56,980 nt of DNA from Eubacterium sp. (GTDB lineage: Bacteria > Bacillota > Clostridia > Lachnospirales > Lachnospiraceae). The stretch covers positions 1 through 56,980 of the forward strand of contig JAFRWY010000103.1 of assembly GCA_017437905.1 (NCBI GenBank), written 5' to 3'. The notes beneath the pieces are model-generated. The model did not search any database, had not been told where the DNA came from, and saw only the letters and a program-made list of their open reading frames with translations. Position numbers and translations under genes: made by a program. Positions 40,339-49,092 of this stretch are shown here, piece by piece. Within the stretch, counting starts at the first letter, position 1; every line of letters begins with the position of its first letter.

Positions 40339-40752
40339 ATGGGAAAAGATCTCAAAGGAAAGGAGATTGGAGCGGGAATCGTTCAGCAACCCAACGGGAC
40401 CTATTTCGCCAGATTTGTTGATAAATTTGGGAAGCGTAGAACGAAAAGATCCAAGAAACTTCAAGAGGTAAAACAGTGGCTTGCTGATGCTACTTACATA
40501 GACCAACACAGTGACTTGGACCAGGCTGCGGATATGCTCGTTGATACCTGGTTTGATTATTGGATAGGGATGCATGTCTTAAGACATACTTTTGCTACCA
40601 GATGCATTGAGGGCGGAATGAAGCCCAAAACTCTGCAGAAGATTTTAGGTCATTCCAATATCGGTATTACCATGAATCTGTATGTTCATATTACAGAGGA
40701 TGAAAAGCATAGAGAAATTGACTTAGTGGCTGATGCGTTAAAAGTGGTATAA
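40339..40752 (+). pseudogene. Tyrosine integrase with a large internal deletion
   Basis: The first about 75 residues are the arm-binding region of a Tn916-like integrase (GAGIVQQPNGTYFARFVDKFGKRRTKR). At residue 77 the frame jumps to the last 60 residues, HVLRHTFATRCIEGGMKPKT with HSNIGITMNLYVHIT, which hold the H-x-x-R and the Tyr nucleophile. About 200-250 residues, including the core-binding domain and the first catalytic Arg and Lys, are missing without a frame change. It cannot be an active recombinase. Confidence 0.78.
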
Positions 40753-40775
40753 AACTTGATGCGAAATTCATCTCC

Positions 40776-40799
40776 GTGGTACTCGGTGTGGTACTCGGT
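40776..40799 (+). repeat. Tandem 12-bp repeat downstream of the integrase remnant
   Basis: GTGGTACTCGGT occurs twice in a row (40776-40787, 40788-40799). It may be part of the old attachment region of the element; no second copy was noticed at another possible boundary. Confidence 0.6.
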
Positions 40800-40860
40800 C
40801 AAATACACAAATCGCGGAAAGCCGGTAAAATAAGGGAAAAATGAAGGAGATGAATAGAAT

Positions 40861-41958
40861 ATGAAATTAGGAATCGTCGGACTTCCGAATGTCGGAAAAA
40901 GTACCTTATTTAATTCTCTCACTAAGGCGGGGGCGGAATCGGCAAACTATCCGTTCTGCACCATCGATCCGAATGTCGGGATCGTCGCAGTGCCGGACAA
41001 ACGACTGGATGTGCTGACGAAGATGTATGATTCGGCAAAGACCACGCCGGCGGTGATCGAGTTCGTGGACATCGCAGGTCTGGTGAAGGGTGCTTCCAAG
41101 GGCGAGGGTCTGGGCAACCAGTTCCTTGCAAATATCCGTGAGACAGATGCCATCGTGCATGTGGTCCGTTGCTTTGAGGATGATGACGTGATCCATGTGG
41201 AGGGATCCGTGGACCCGATCCGTGATATCGAGACCATCAATGTGGAGCTTATCTTTGCAGATCTTGAAGTTCTGGAGCGCCGTATGTCAAAGCAGATCCG
41301 TGTGGCGCGGAATGATAAGACCGCAGCCAGGGAAGTGGAGATGCTGGAGCGTTTGAAGGCACATCTGGAAGCGGGAAAACTGGCCATCAGTTTCGAGACA
41401 CAGGATGAGGATGAAGAGGCTTATTTCAAGGAGTATAACCTGCTTACCGCAAAGCCGGTGATCTTTGCCGCAAATGTGGCTGAGGACGACATGGCGGATG
41501 ACGGAGCGTCAAATGATTATGTAAACCGTGTCCGGGAGTTTGCTGCGGAGAATCACAGCGAAGTATTTACCATTTCCGCGAAGATGGAAGAGGAGATCGC
41601 CGAACTGGATGATGAGGAGAAGGCGGAGTTCCTTCAGGATCTCGGACTTTCCGAGTCCGGTCTGGACAAGCTGATCCGCGCAAGCTATAACCTGCTGGGT
41701 CTGATCAGTTACCTGACTGCAGGACCTACCGAGTCCCGTGCATGGACCATTACCAAGGGCACCAAGGCTCCCCAGGCGGCCGGCAAGATCCACTCTGACT
41801 TTGAGCGCGGCTTCATCAAGGCTGAGGTGATCGCATATGATGACCTGATCAGTTCCGGAAGCATGGCAGCTGCCAAGGAGAAGGGCCTTGTCCGTCAGGA
41901 GGGCAAGGAATACGTCATGAAGGACGGCGATGTGGTACTCTTCAAGTTTAACGTATAA
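40861..41958 (+). CDS. ychF: YchF/OLA1-family P-loop ATPase/GTPase
   Basis: This 365-residue protein has G1 GLPNVGKST, the switch region [11 protein letters not shown]3 [17 protein letters not shown], and in place of the NKxD guanine motif NVAE, which is why YchF prefers ATP. The coiled-coil (about 130-200) and C-terminal TGS domain (FKFNV end, GDVVLFKF) are present. It binds ribosomes and has been linked to stress responses. The length is normal. A core chromosomal gene marking the end of the accessory block. Confidence 0.95.
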   Translation: MKLGIVGLPNVGKSTLFNSLTKAGAESANYPFCTIDPNVGIVAVPDKRLDVLTKMYDSAKTTPAVIEFVDIAGLVKGASKGEGLGNQFLANIRETDAIVHVVRCFEDDDVIHVEGSVDPIRDIETINVELIFADLEVLERRMSKQIRVARNDKTAAREVEMLERLKAHLEAGKLAISFETQDEDEEAYFKEYNLLTAKPVIFAANVAEDDMADDGASNDYVNRVREFAAENHSEVFTISAKMEEEIAELDDEEKAEFLQDLGLSESGLDKLIRASYNLLGLISYLTAGPTESRAWTITKGTKAPQAAGKIHSDFERGFIKAEVIAYDDLISSGSMAAAKEKGLVRQEGKEYVMKDGDVVLFKFNV

Positions 41959-41959
41959 G

Positions 41960-41990
41960 TGTCATCCTGAACGCGAAGCGTGAAGGATCT
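41960..41990 (+). repeat. GTCATCCTGA-type hairpin repeat
   Basis: TGTCATCCTGAACGCGAAGC and the following GTGAAGGATCT form a two-part stem (ATCCT/AGGAT and ACGC/GCGT) directly after the ychF stop codon. It is the cleanest copy of the repeat family in the window. Confidence 0.8.
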
Positions 41991-42031
41991 CATAAAATGA
42001 AGAGTCTTTGATATTAGGAGTATAGAAACGA

Positions 42032-43048
42032 ATGAACGGAATATATTTCCCGGGACTTGGGATCAACCTGTCAGATGTTCCGGACGGATTTACGATCTTC
42101 GGTTTTGAGATCAAGTTCTACGGGCTGATCATCGCAATCGGCTTTGTGCTTGCCCTGAAGATTGCCATGAGTCAGGCGGAGAAGACCGGACTCTCGGAGG
42201 AAAACTATATTGATTATTTCCTTTGGATGATCATTCCGACGATCCTGGGGGCGCGGATCTACTACATCCTTTTTAATCTGAAAGAATATGTAGGAGAGGG
42301 CATCAGCTTCGGCGAGTCCCTCCGGCGGATGATCGATATCCGGAACGGCGGTCTTGCCATCTACGGAGGTATCATCGCAGGTGTTCTTGTATCGTGGATC
42401 TTTACGAAAAAGAAGAAGATCTACCTCCCGCAGTTTGCGGATAATATCACTTACGGAATCCTGATCGGTCAGATCATGGGTCGCTGGGGGAATTTCTTCA
42501 ACCGGGAGGTGTTCGGAAGCTACACGAATTCCTTCTTCCGGATGGCGATCCCGGTACGGTATTACGAAAACAAGAGTTCCTTATCCTATCTTCAGAGTAC
42601 CGGTGTCATCACCGATGAGATGCTGAAGAATACGGAGATCATAAATGGACAGGAATGTATCACCGTGGTACCGTCCTTCCTGCTGGAGGGGCTTTGGAAC
42701 TTAGGGGTCCTGATCTTCCTGTTCTGGTACCGGAAGCGGAAGAAGTTTGACGGTGAACTGTCCATGATCTATATCCTGGGCTACGGCGTCGGCCGGTTCC
42801 TGATCGAGGGCAACCGGACGGATTCGCTGATGGTCGGACCCCTGAAGGTAAGCCAGGTGGTTGCGATCCTCTGTGTTGTAACCGCACTTGCTGTTCTGAT
42901 CCGAAATTATATGAAGCTTCGTGCGGGATATCCACTGCCCTGTCACCGGCCGGTATCGAAGAAAGCGGCAAAGGCAGAAGGAGAGAAGAAGGAGACCGAA
43001 AACACCGGTGAGCCGGTGGAGGAAAGTGGAGAGGATCCGGAAGAATAA
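42032..43048 (+). CDS. lgt: Prolipoprotein diacylglyceryl transferase
   Basis: This 338-residue membrane enzyme adds diacylglycerol to lipobox cysteines. It has seven predicted helices and Lgt landmarks: FYGLIIAIGFVLAL, RIYYILFNLKEY, the signature GGLAIYGGIIAG, QIMGRWGNFFNREVFG and GRFLIEGNRTDSLMVG. The last about 45 residues form a charged tail (KKAAKAEGEKKETENTGEPVEESGEDPEE) beyond the usual end, partly encoded by the GTGGAGG repeats that continue downstream. It serves the three lipoproteins encoded elsewhere in the window, among others. Confidence 0.93.
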   Translation: MNGIYFPGLGINLSDVPDGFTIFGFEIKFYGLIIAIGFVLALKIAMSQAEKTGLSEENYIDYFLWMIIPTILGARIYYILFNLKEYVGEGISFGESLRRMIDIRNGGLAIYGGIIAGVLVSWIFTKKKKIYLPQFADNITYGILIGQIMGRWGNFFNREVFGSYTNSFFRMAIPVRYYENKSSLSYLQSTGVITDEMLKNTEIINGQECITVVPSFLLEGLWNLGVLIFLFWYRKRKKFDGELSMIYILGYGVGRFLIEGNRTDSLMVGPLKVSQVVAILCVVTALAVLIRNYMKLRAGYPLPCHRPVSKKAAKAEGEKKETENTGEPVEESGEDPEE

Positions 43049-43115
43049 CCACCTTGGCCGTGGAGGAAAGTGGAGGATTTATCATCCCGAACCCGCCTGT
43101 GGAGGAGAGTGGAGG
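43016..43115 (+). repeat. Three GTGG-N6-GTGGAG repeats (MraZ-box-like)
   Basis: GTGGAGGAAAGTGGAG occurs at 43016 and 43060, and GTGGAGGAGAGTGGAG at 43099. Within each, GTGG recurs at a 10-base step. The first copy lies in the lgt coding end; the others are non-coding. A fourth, related copy lies at the mraZ promoter. The 10-base GTGG step resembles known MraZ binding sites. Confidence 0.7.
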
Positions 43116-43171
43116 GGTTCCGGAACCGGAACTAAATATAGAGACCAATTCCAGTCTACCGCAAGATATAG

Positions 43172-43201
43172 AAGAGCCACTGCAAAAGTGGCTCTTTTTT
43201 T
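43172..43201 (+). terminator. Intrinsic terminator between lgt and mraZ
   Basis: AAGAGCCACT and AGTGGCTCTT form a 10-base-pair stem with a short loop and are followed by a T run. Confidence 0.9.
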
Positions 43202-43279
43202 GTGCAATACGACGATAATTGGGGAAAAAGTTTGTCAATCCTGTATGTAATTTTGTGAGTTTTTTTGAAGATATAAAAC

Positions 43280-43308
43280 TTGCCTTTGTGCGTTATTTGG
43301 GGTATTAT
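43280..43308 (+). promoter_or_regulatory. Predicted promoter of the division and cell-wall cluster
   Basis: TTGCCT (43280-43285) and TATTAT (43303-43308) are 17 bases apart. The start of transcription should be near 43315, at the edge of the MraZ-box-like repeat. Confidence 0.65.
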
Positions 43309-43317
43309 AGACACATA

Positions 43318-43334
43318 GTGGCAGAAAGTGGAGG
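43318..43334 (+). promoter_or_regulatory. MraZ-box-like operator at the mraZ promoter
   Basis: GTGGCAGAAAGTGGAGG begins about ten bases after the -10 box. The two GTGG units are 10 bases apart, as in direct-repeat sites bound by MraZ in other bacteria (TGGG or AAAGTG-type repeats). A further AAGTGGTGG lies at about 43356. Autorepression by MraZ is expected; binding here is inferred. Confidence 0.55.
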
Positions 43335-43408
43335 GAAAATGCATCCAAAATCCACGAAGTGGTGGATTTCCGACGGAGAGAGACGGATCGAGGAAGGGTT
43401 ACAGCCTG

Positions 43409-43855
43409 ATGTCAAAGAACATGAAAGGAAAATACAATCATAGTGTTGACAGCAAGGGCCGTCTGATCATCCCTTCCAAGTTTCGTGACAGTCTCGGAAG
43501 CGAGTTCGTTATGACACTCGGACTTGAGGACTGCATCTACCTTTATTCACAGGAAGAGTGGGACCGCTTTACGGAGCAGCTGAATCAGCTTGGGAATTCC
43601 AAGGCGGATAATCGGAAACTGAAGCGTTACTTCCAGTCAAATGCGGTTGACTGCAATATCGACAGTCAGGGCAGAACCGTGATCCCCGCAGACATGCGTG
43701 CGGATGTGGGCATCGAGAAGGATGTGGTGATCATCGGAAATGGTGAGAAAGCGGAAGTGTGGAGCGCGGCAGCCTGGTCTGAGACGAAGATGGATTCGAG
43801 AGAGACCAGAGAGCAGATCCGTACGATGCTGGAGAATTCTGACATAGACTTCTGA
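43409..43855 (+). CDS. mraZ: Transcriptional regulator MraZ
   Basis: This 148-residue protein consists of two SpoVT/AbrB-like halves: KYNHSVDSKGRLIIPSKFRD and NAVDCNIDSQGRTVIPADMR, the duplicated MraZ signature. MraZ forms rings, binds repeats in its own promoter and controls the division cluster. The ATG at 43409 follows GGAAGGG; ATG 43421 would give a protein starting MKGKYNHSVD and is also possible. Next gene: rsmH, 38 bases on. Confidence 0.93.
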   Translation: MSKNMKGKYNHSVDSKGRLIIPSKFRDSLGSEFVMTLGLEDCIYLYSQEEWDRFTEQLNQLGNSKADNRKLKRYFQSNAVDCNIDSQGRTVIPADMRADVGIEKDVVIIGNGEKAEVWSAAAWSETKMDSRETREQIRTMLENSDIDF

Positions 43856-43892
43856 TCCGCCCCGGAAATAATCTATAAGAAGGATGTGCGAT

Positions 43893-44828
43893 ATGGAATT
43901 CCATCATGTTCCGATCCTGTTGGAAAGCGTTCTGGATCAGCTCATGATCCACCCGGACGGGGTGTACATGGACGGAACGGTTGGAGGTGCAGGACATTCA
44001 TCTGAAATACTGAAGAGACTGGACGAAAACGGCCGGCTGATCTGTCTGGATCAGGACCGGACGGCGGTGGAAACGGCAAGAGAGAGGCTCACCGCCATTT
44101 CCGACAGAGCCTCCGTCGTAAAGACCAATTATGTGAATTTTGACACGGTGCTGGATGACCTGGGGGTTGACCGGGTCGACGGGATCCTCCTGGATCTGGG
44201 GGTTTCCTCCTATCAGCTGGATAACGGGGAACGGGGGTTCTCCTACCGGATGGATGCACCGCTGGACATGCGGATGGATCAGGATAATCCTGAGACGGCC
44301 CGCGATATCGTAAACAACTACAGTGAGGATGATCTCACCCGGATCCTTCGGGAGTACGGCGAGGAGCCCTTCGCGAGACAGATCGCCAGGAGTATCTGCC
44401 GCAGCAGGGAAGAGAAGGAGATCACCACCACATTTGAATTAAATGAGCTTATCAGGTCCTCCATTCCCGCCCGCGCCAGGCGGAATGGAGGGCACCCCTC
44501 CAAACAGACCTTTCAGGCGCTCCGGATTGCGCTGAACCGTGAGCTGCAGGTGCTGGAGGATTCGATCGACCGGATGATCGGGAGGCTTTCTTCGGGAGGA
44601 AGACTCTGCATCATCACCTTCCATTCACTGGAAGACAGGATCGTAAAACAGGCGATGAAAAGGGCAGAACACCCGTGCATCTGTCCGCCGGATTTTCCGG
44701 TCTGTGTCTGCGGAAAGGTTTCGCAGGGCAGAGTGGTAACAAGAAAACCGATCCTTCCGGACCCGGAGGAGCAGGAGGATAATCCGAGATCAAAAAGCGC
44801 AAAGCTGCGGGTGTTTGAGAAGAAGTAA
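43893..44828 (+). CDS. rsmH: 16S rRNA (cytosine-1402-N4)-methyltransferase
   Basis: This 311-residue SAM enzyme methylates C1402 in the ribosomal P site. Motifs: MEFHHVPILLESVLDQL start, DGTVGGAGHSSEIL (SAM loop), LICLDQDRTAV, DGILLDLGVSSYQLD, GFSYRMDAPLDMRMD, and LCIITFHSLEDRIVKQ. The ATG at 43893 is preferred because GAAGGA lies nine bases upstream and relatives begin MEF; the ATG at 43884 lies too close to that site. Standard second gene of the mraZ cluster. Confidence 0.94.
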   Translation: MEFHHVPILLESVLDQLMIHPDGVYMDGTVGGAGHSSEILKRLDENGRLICLDQDRTAVETARERLTAISDRASVVKTNYVNFDTVLDDLGVDRVDGILLDLGVSSYQLDNGERGFSYRMDAPLDMRMDQDNPETARDIVNNYSEDDLTRILREYGEEPFARQIARSICRSREEKEITTTFELNELIRSSIPARARRNGGHPSKQTFQALRIALNRELQVLEDSIDRMIGRLSSGGRLCIITFHSLEDRIVKQAMKRAEHPCICPPDFPVCVCGKVSQGRVVTRKPILPDPEEQEDNPRSKSAKLRVFEKK

Positions 44829-44842
44829 AGGGGAACGGGTAC

Positions 44843-45334
44843 GTGGCTAGAGAGAATAATATCCGAAATATGTATTATATGGATGGAAGTACGGTTCGGA
44901 AGATCCAGGCGGAACCGGCACCCCGTAGAAGAGAACCGGAACGGCAGAAGAGAAAGAAACGTCAGTCCTATACTTACCGGGCTGCAGCGGTCCGTGCCGA
45001 GAAGTCCCTGTATTTTGACAGAGGGTATGCAGTGGTTCTGCTGGCGGCGATCCTGATCATGATCGTAAGCTGCGTGGTCATGTTGTCGATCCAGAGCCGT
45101 GTAAACGAGCAGGAGCTGAACATCGAAGCCATGCAGGAGCAGGTTCAGCAGATGGAAGCGAATAACATGGCACGTGAAGATGCGATGGAGAGTAAATACT
45201 CTCTGAATCAGATTTACGATGTTGCAACAAAAGAGCTGGGTATGGTATACTCTCAAAAAGGTCAGATCGTATACTACGAAGGCGCAAATGAAGATTACGT
45301 AAAGCAGATGATGGATGTTCCTGAGGCAAAGTAA
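44843..45334 (+). CDS. ftsL: FtsL-like division protein
   Basis: This 163-residue bitopic protein has a basic cytoplasmic region (1-60, Arg/Lys-rich), one membrane helix (about 62-82, YAVVLLAAILIMIVSCVVML) and an outside coiled coil (NEQELNIEAMQEQVQQMEANN), followed by a short conserved-looking tail ATKELGMVYSQKGQIVYY. FtsL sequences vary widely; assignment rests on this layout and on its place between rsmH and the penicillin-binding protein. The start is a GTG. Confidence 0.8.
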   Translation: MARENNIRNMYYMDGSTVRKIQAEPAPRRREPERQKRKKRQSYTYRAAAVRAEKSLYFDRGYAVVLLAAILIMIVSCVVMLSIQSRVNEQELNIEAMQEQVQQMEANNMAREDAMESKYSLNQIYDVATKELGMVYSQKGQIVYYEGANEDYVKQMMDVPEAK

Positions 45335-45382
45335 TGTCTCAGGAATTCGCTTTGTGTTGAGGCTGCTCTAAAGCGAGGGGCT

Positions 45383-47500
45383 ATGAAGAAAAAAAGAAGA
45401 AAAGTATTCCTTCGCAGGATGCGCAGACAGCTGCTGATCGAGATGGTCCTCCTCAGTCTGATGTTCGCGGTCCTGATAGCGAAGCTTGTCCAGATCAATA
45501 TGGGCAAGGGCTCACAGTATGAAAAACAGGTTCTTTCCCAGAAGAACTATGAGAGCATCACCGTTCCGTACCGGAGGGGTGATATTTTGGATTGTAACGG
45601 AACCGTACTTGCCACCAGCAACAAGATCTACAGTCTGGTCATTGAACCGAAGAATATCCTGAAGAAGGAATCCTTCCGGAAGGCTACGACGGAAGCGCTG
45701 AATACGTATTTCGGGATTTCGGCGGACGATATGAACCGTTATCTGGAGGATGCAAATTCCCTGTATAAGGTCATCAAGAAGCATCTTACCTACGATGAGG
45801 TTCAGAAGTTCAAGGAGTTCTGTGATTCGGACGACGGAGACGGAGTGACCGGCGTCTGGTTTGAGGAGGGTTATAACCGGGTATATCCGTACGGTGACCT
45901 GGCCTGCCATGTGCTGGGCTTTGTGGTCAGCGGAAATGAAGGTATCGGCGGTCTGGAGGGCAGTTACAACGAGGAACTGAACGGGACAGACGGAAGAACC
46001 TACGCCTTCCTGAATGACAGCTATAACCTGGAGCGTTCCACGGAACCTCCTACAAATGGTTACACACTTGTGACCACCATCGATACCGAGGTCCAGAAGA
46101 TCGTGCAGCAGAACTGTGAGGAGCTGCAGAAGAAGATGAATCCCAAGAACATTTCCGTTCTTGTGATGAAACCCAAGAACTGTGAGATCCTGGCCATGTA
46201 CAATCTGCATCAGTTCGACCCGAACGATGCCTATGACCTGGATTCCACACGCTATCAGTTCCCGGAGCTTTCGGAGGAACAGTTCAAGAAGTTTGAGGAC
46301 GAAATGACGGACGAGCAGCGGCTGGATGCCCTGAACGAGGTATGGAGAAACTTCGTACTGAGTGATACCTTCGAGCCCGGTTCCACCTTCAAGACATTTA
46401 CGCTGGCAGGCGCATTGGAGGATAATATCCTGACCGGAGACGAGACCTTCTACTGTGACGGACATCAGAAGGTGGCGGACTGGGACATCTACTGTTCCGA
46501 TCATGACGGTCATGGAACGGTGGATATCGCTACGGCATTTGCTTACTCCTGCAATGACAGCTTCATGCAGATCGGTGCCCTGATGGGACGCACCATTTTC
46601 GCAAAGTATCAGAAGCTTTTCGGCTTCGGCCAGAGGGCCGGAGTGGATATTTACGGCGAAATGAGCAACGAATCCCTGAGTTCCCTGATCTACAGTGAGG
46701 AACGTCTGAATGAGGTTGAGCTTGCGACCTCGGCCTTCGGACAGAGCCAGTCGGTTACGATGATCCAGCTGGCCACTGCATTCTGCTCCGTGATCAACGG
46801 CGGATATTATTACCAGCCTCACATCGTGAAGCGGATCATCGATGACGACGGAAATGTGATCAAGAATTACGGCGACACGCTGGTCAGAAGAACCATCTCG
46901 GAGTCCACTTCACAGAAGATGCGCGAGATGCTGCAGAGTGTGGTTGAGCACGGAACCGGATGGCGTACCGCCATCGAAGGTTATACCATCGGAGGAAAGA
47001 CCGGAACCGCTGAGAAGATCGATATGACGACCGGTAAGCGTGCCGACGGCAAGTTCATCCTGTCATTCATCGGTGCGGCGCCGATCGAGGACCCCGAAGT
47101 CGTGATCTACTGCGTGGTTGATGAGCCGGATGTACCCCAGCAGGACATGAGCGGTGCGGGTACGACTCTGTTCCAGATGATCGCATCGGATCTTTTCCCG
47201 TACATGAACATTTACCGGACCAATGACCTGGATCCCGAAGATGTGGAGAAGGTGGATGATCCGGTGGATACGATCCTTCCGGACGGTGAGATCATGGAAG
47301 AAGACGAGGATACCTCTGACGAGGATGACGAGGATACGGACGAAGACGCGGACAGTGACGACGGCGAGTCCGATGAAGGAGAGGATCCCGGCGGAGACGG
47401 GGATTCCGGCGGGGATGAGGACTCCGGAGATGACGATTCCGGAGGCGATGAGGACTCCGGAGGTGACGAGGATTCCGGTGGCGAGGATGAGGACGGGTGA
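45383..47500 (+). CDS. ftsI: Division-type penicillin-binding protein (FtsI/SpoVD class B)
   Basis: This 705-residue septal transpeptidase has an N-terminal anchor (about 17-38), a pedestal domain starting YRRGDILDCNGTVLATS, and the transpeptidase domain with Ser334 in GSTFK, Ser389 in SCN and Lys539 in KTGT. No PASTA domain follows. Instead the last about 70 residues are almost only Asp, Glu, Ser and Gly, with repeats of GGDEDS-type units from about residue 670. Such a strongly acidic tail on the outside of the cell is unusual. It follows ftsL by 48 bases. Confidence 0.92.
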   Translation: MKKKRRKVFLRRMRRQLLIEMVLLSLMFAVLIAKLVQINMGKGSQYEKQVLSQKNYESITVPYRRGDILDCNGTVLATSNKIYSLVIEPKNILKKESFRKATTEALNTYFGISADDMNRYLEDANSLYKVIKKHLTYDEVQKFKEFCDSDDGDGVTGVWFEEGYNRVYPYGDLACHVLGFVVSGNEGIGGLEGSYNEELNGTDGRTYAFLNDSYNLERSTEPPTNGYTLVTTIDTEVQKIVQQNCEELQKKMNPKNISVLVMKPKNCEILAMYNLHQFDPNDAYDLDSTRYQFPELSEEQFKKFEDEMTDEQRLDALNEVWRNFVLSDTFEPGSTFKTFTLAGALEDNILTGDETFYCDGHQKVADWDIYCSDHDGHGTVDIATAFAYSCNDSFMQIGALMGRTIFAKYQKLFGFGQRAGVDIYGEMSNESLSSLIYSEERLNEVELATSAFGQSQSVTMIQLATAFCSVINGGYYYQPHIVKRIIDDDGNVIKNYGDTLVRRTISESTSQKMREMLQSVVEHGTGWRTAIEGYTIGGKTGTAEKIDMTTGKRADGKFILSFIGAAPIEDPEVVIYCVVDEPDVPQQDMSGAGTTLFQMIASDLFPYMNIYRTNDLDPEDVEKVDDPVDTILPDGEIMEEDEDTSDEDDEDTDEDADSDDGESDEGEDPGGDGDSGGDEDSGDDDSGGDEDSGGDEDSGGEDEDG

Positions 47501-47668
47501 TGCCGTGTACAGCGTGTGGCGTACAGTCGGGCAGGATTTGACAGAATCCTCCAATTGCATTATACTGCTTCATCTGCAGTACATATGGGAGCAGGCAAAG
47601 GCTCCCTGAAGAAAATGTGGGGACGTTTTACGTGTCAGAACGGATGAAGCGGTTAATATCCCAACGCC

Positions 47669-47697
47669 GGGTAGAAGGGGGGAGCCCCCTTCTACCC
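47669..47697 (+). repeat. Perfect 13-bp inverted repeat before murD
   Basis: GGGTAGAAGGGGG (47669-47681) and CCCCCTTCTACCC (47685-47697) pair without mismatch around a three-base loop, 34 bases before the murD start. No T run follows, so it is a stable RNA hairpin or a partial attenuator rather than a full terminator. Confidence 0.8.
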
Positions 47698-47730
47698 AAT
47701 CAGGCGGGGAGGACCATAAAGGAGAATAAC

Positions 47731-49089
47731 ATGAAGGGCAAAAAGGTGATTGTGGCAGGCGCAGGCAGAAGCGGGATCCGCTCTACGGAGCTTTTACTCC
47801 GGCAGGGGGCGGATGTGATCCTCTTTGATCAGAACGAAGCGCTGGATAAAGAAAAGCTTATGGCGAATTTCGAAGAGAAGGACCGGGTAGAACTGGCGAT
47901 CGGAGCACTTCCGCCGGAGAAGATCAAAGAGGCGGATCTGATGGTGATCAGCCCCGGCATTCCGCTGGATACTCCCTTCGTAAACCGGGTGCGGGATGCG
48001 GAGGTGCCCATCTGGGGTGAGATCGAGCTGGCTGTCCGCTTCAACAAGGGACGCATCGCTGCCATCACGGGAACCAACGGCAAGACGACCACCACCTCTC
48101 TGGTGGGTGTGATCTTCCAGGCTTATAAATCAGACAGCCTGATCGTGGGCAATATCGGAACACCCTTTACACAGTTTGCGGATTCCACTTACGAGGGACA
48201 GCTCATTTCCGCGGAGATCAGTCCGTTCCAGCTGGATACGGTGTACAGCCTCCATCCGGAGGTTTCGGCTCTGCTGAACCTGACACCGGATCACCTGAAC
48301 CGATATATCACATTTGAGAATTATGCGGATGCGAAGATGAAGATCATCGAGAATCAGACCATGGAGGATGCCTTCGTTGTGAATTATGATGATCCCGAGG
48401 TCCGCAGGAGAGCAGAGGCGGTGACAAACGTCCGGGTCGTATATTTCAGCCGTCAGCATGAGCTGGAGGATGGCGTCTTTGTCCGCGACGGAGAGATCAT
48501 TGTTCGTGAGAAGGGTTCCGAGACCGTGATCATGCCGGTATCCGAGATCCGGATCCTGGGCGGTCACAATGTGGAAAATGTACTTGCAGCCGTAGGCATC
48601 ACCTGGAATATGGGTGTTCCCGCAGAGGTGATCCGGAAAGCGGTTTCGGAGTTTAAGGGCGTGGAGCACCGGATCGAATATGTCCGGACCCTGAACGGTG
48701 TGGAATACTACAACGATTCCAAGGGAACGAATCCCGATGCTGCCATCAAGGCGATCCAGGCCATGACCGGCCCCACATATCTGATCGGCGGCGGATACAA
48801 CAAGCATAATACCTATGATGAATGGATCGAAGCGTTTGACGGAAAGGTGCGGAGCCTGGTGCTGCTGGGCGAGACCGCCGAGGCCATTGCAGAATGTGCA
48901 AAGCAGCATGATTTCCGGCAGTTTGTCTTCGTGGATACACTGGAGGAAGCCGTTCGTTTCTGCTACGAGCATGCGAAGAACGGCGAAAAAGTCCTTCTGT
49001 CACCGGCCTGTGCAAGCTGGGATATGTTTAAGGACTTCGAGCAGCGCGGGGAGCTGTTCAAGGAATACGTCAGAGCTCTGGAGGGATAG
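47731..49089 (+). CDS. murD: UDP-N-acetylmuramoylalanine-D-glutamate ligase
   Basis: This 452-residue Mur ligase adds D-glutamate to UDP-MurNAc-L-Ala. It has an N-terminal Rossmann domain (KVIVAGAGRSGIRSTELLL), the ATP loop ITGTNGKTTTTSLV, LNLTPDHLNRY in the central domain and YYNDSKGTNPDAAIKAI plus LIGGGYNK in the C-terminal domain, with SPACASWDMFKDFEQRG near the end. The ATG at 47731 follows AAGGAG. The usual neighbours murE, murF and mraY are absent between it and ftsI. Confidence 0.94.
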   Translation: MKGKKVIVAGAGRSGIRSTELLLRQGADVILFDQNEALDKEKLMANFEEKDRVELAIGALPPEKIKEADLMVISPGIPLDTPFVNRVRDAEVPIWGEIELAVRFNKGRIAAITGTNGKTTTTSLVGVIFQAYKSDSLIVGNIGTPFTQFADSTYEGQLISAEISPFQLDTVYSLHPEVSALLNLTPDHLNRYITFENYADAKMKIIENQTMEDAFVVNYDDPEVRRRAEAVTNVRVVYFSRQHELEDGVFVRDGEIIVREKGSETVIMPVSEIRILGGHNVENVLAAVGITWNMGVPAEVIRKAVSEFKGVEHRIEYVRTLNGVEYYNDSKGTNPDAAIKAIQAMTGPTYLIGGGYNKHNTYDEWIEAFDGKVRSLVLLGETAEAIAECAKQHDFRQFVFVDTLEEAVRFCYEHAKNGEKVLLSPACASWDMFKDFEQRGELFKEYVRALEG

Positions 49090-49092
49090 AAG

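Noticed and set aside
45512-46822. 436-residue minus-strand open frame inside the penicillin-binding protein gene
   Set aside because: Antisense shadow caused by codon bias; the sense strand has the SxxK, SxN and KTG motifs in place.
47401-47497. Frameshift or low-quality sequence at the end of the penicillin-binding protein
   Set aside because: The repeat keeps one frame, codon use is consistent, and it ends in a normal stop; it reads as a real acidic tail.
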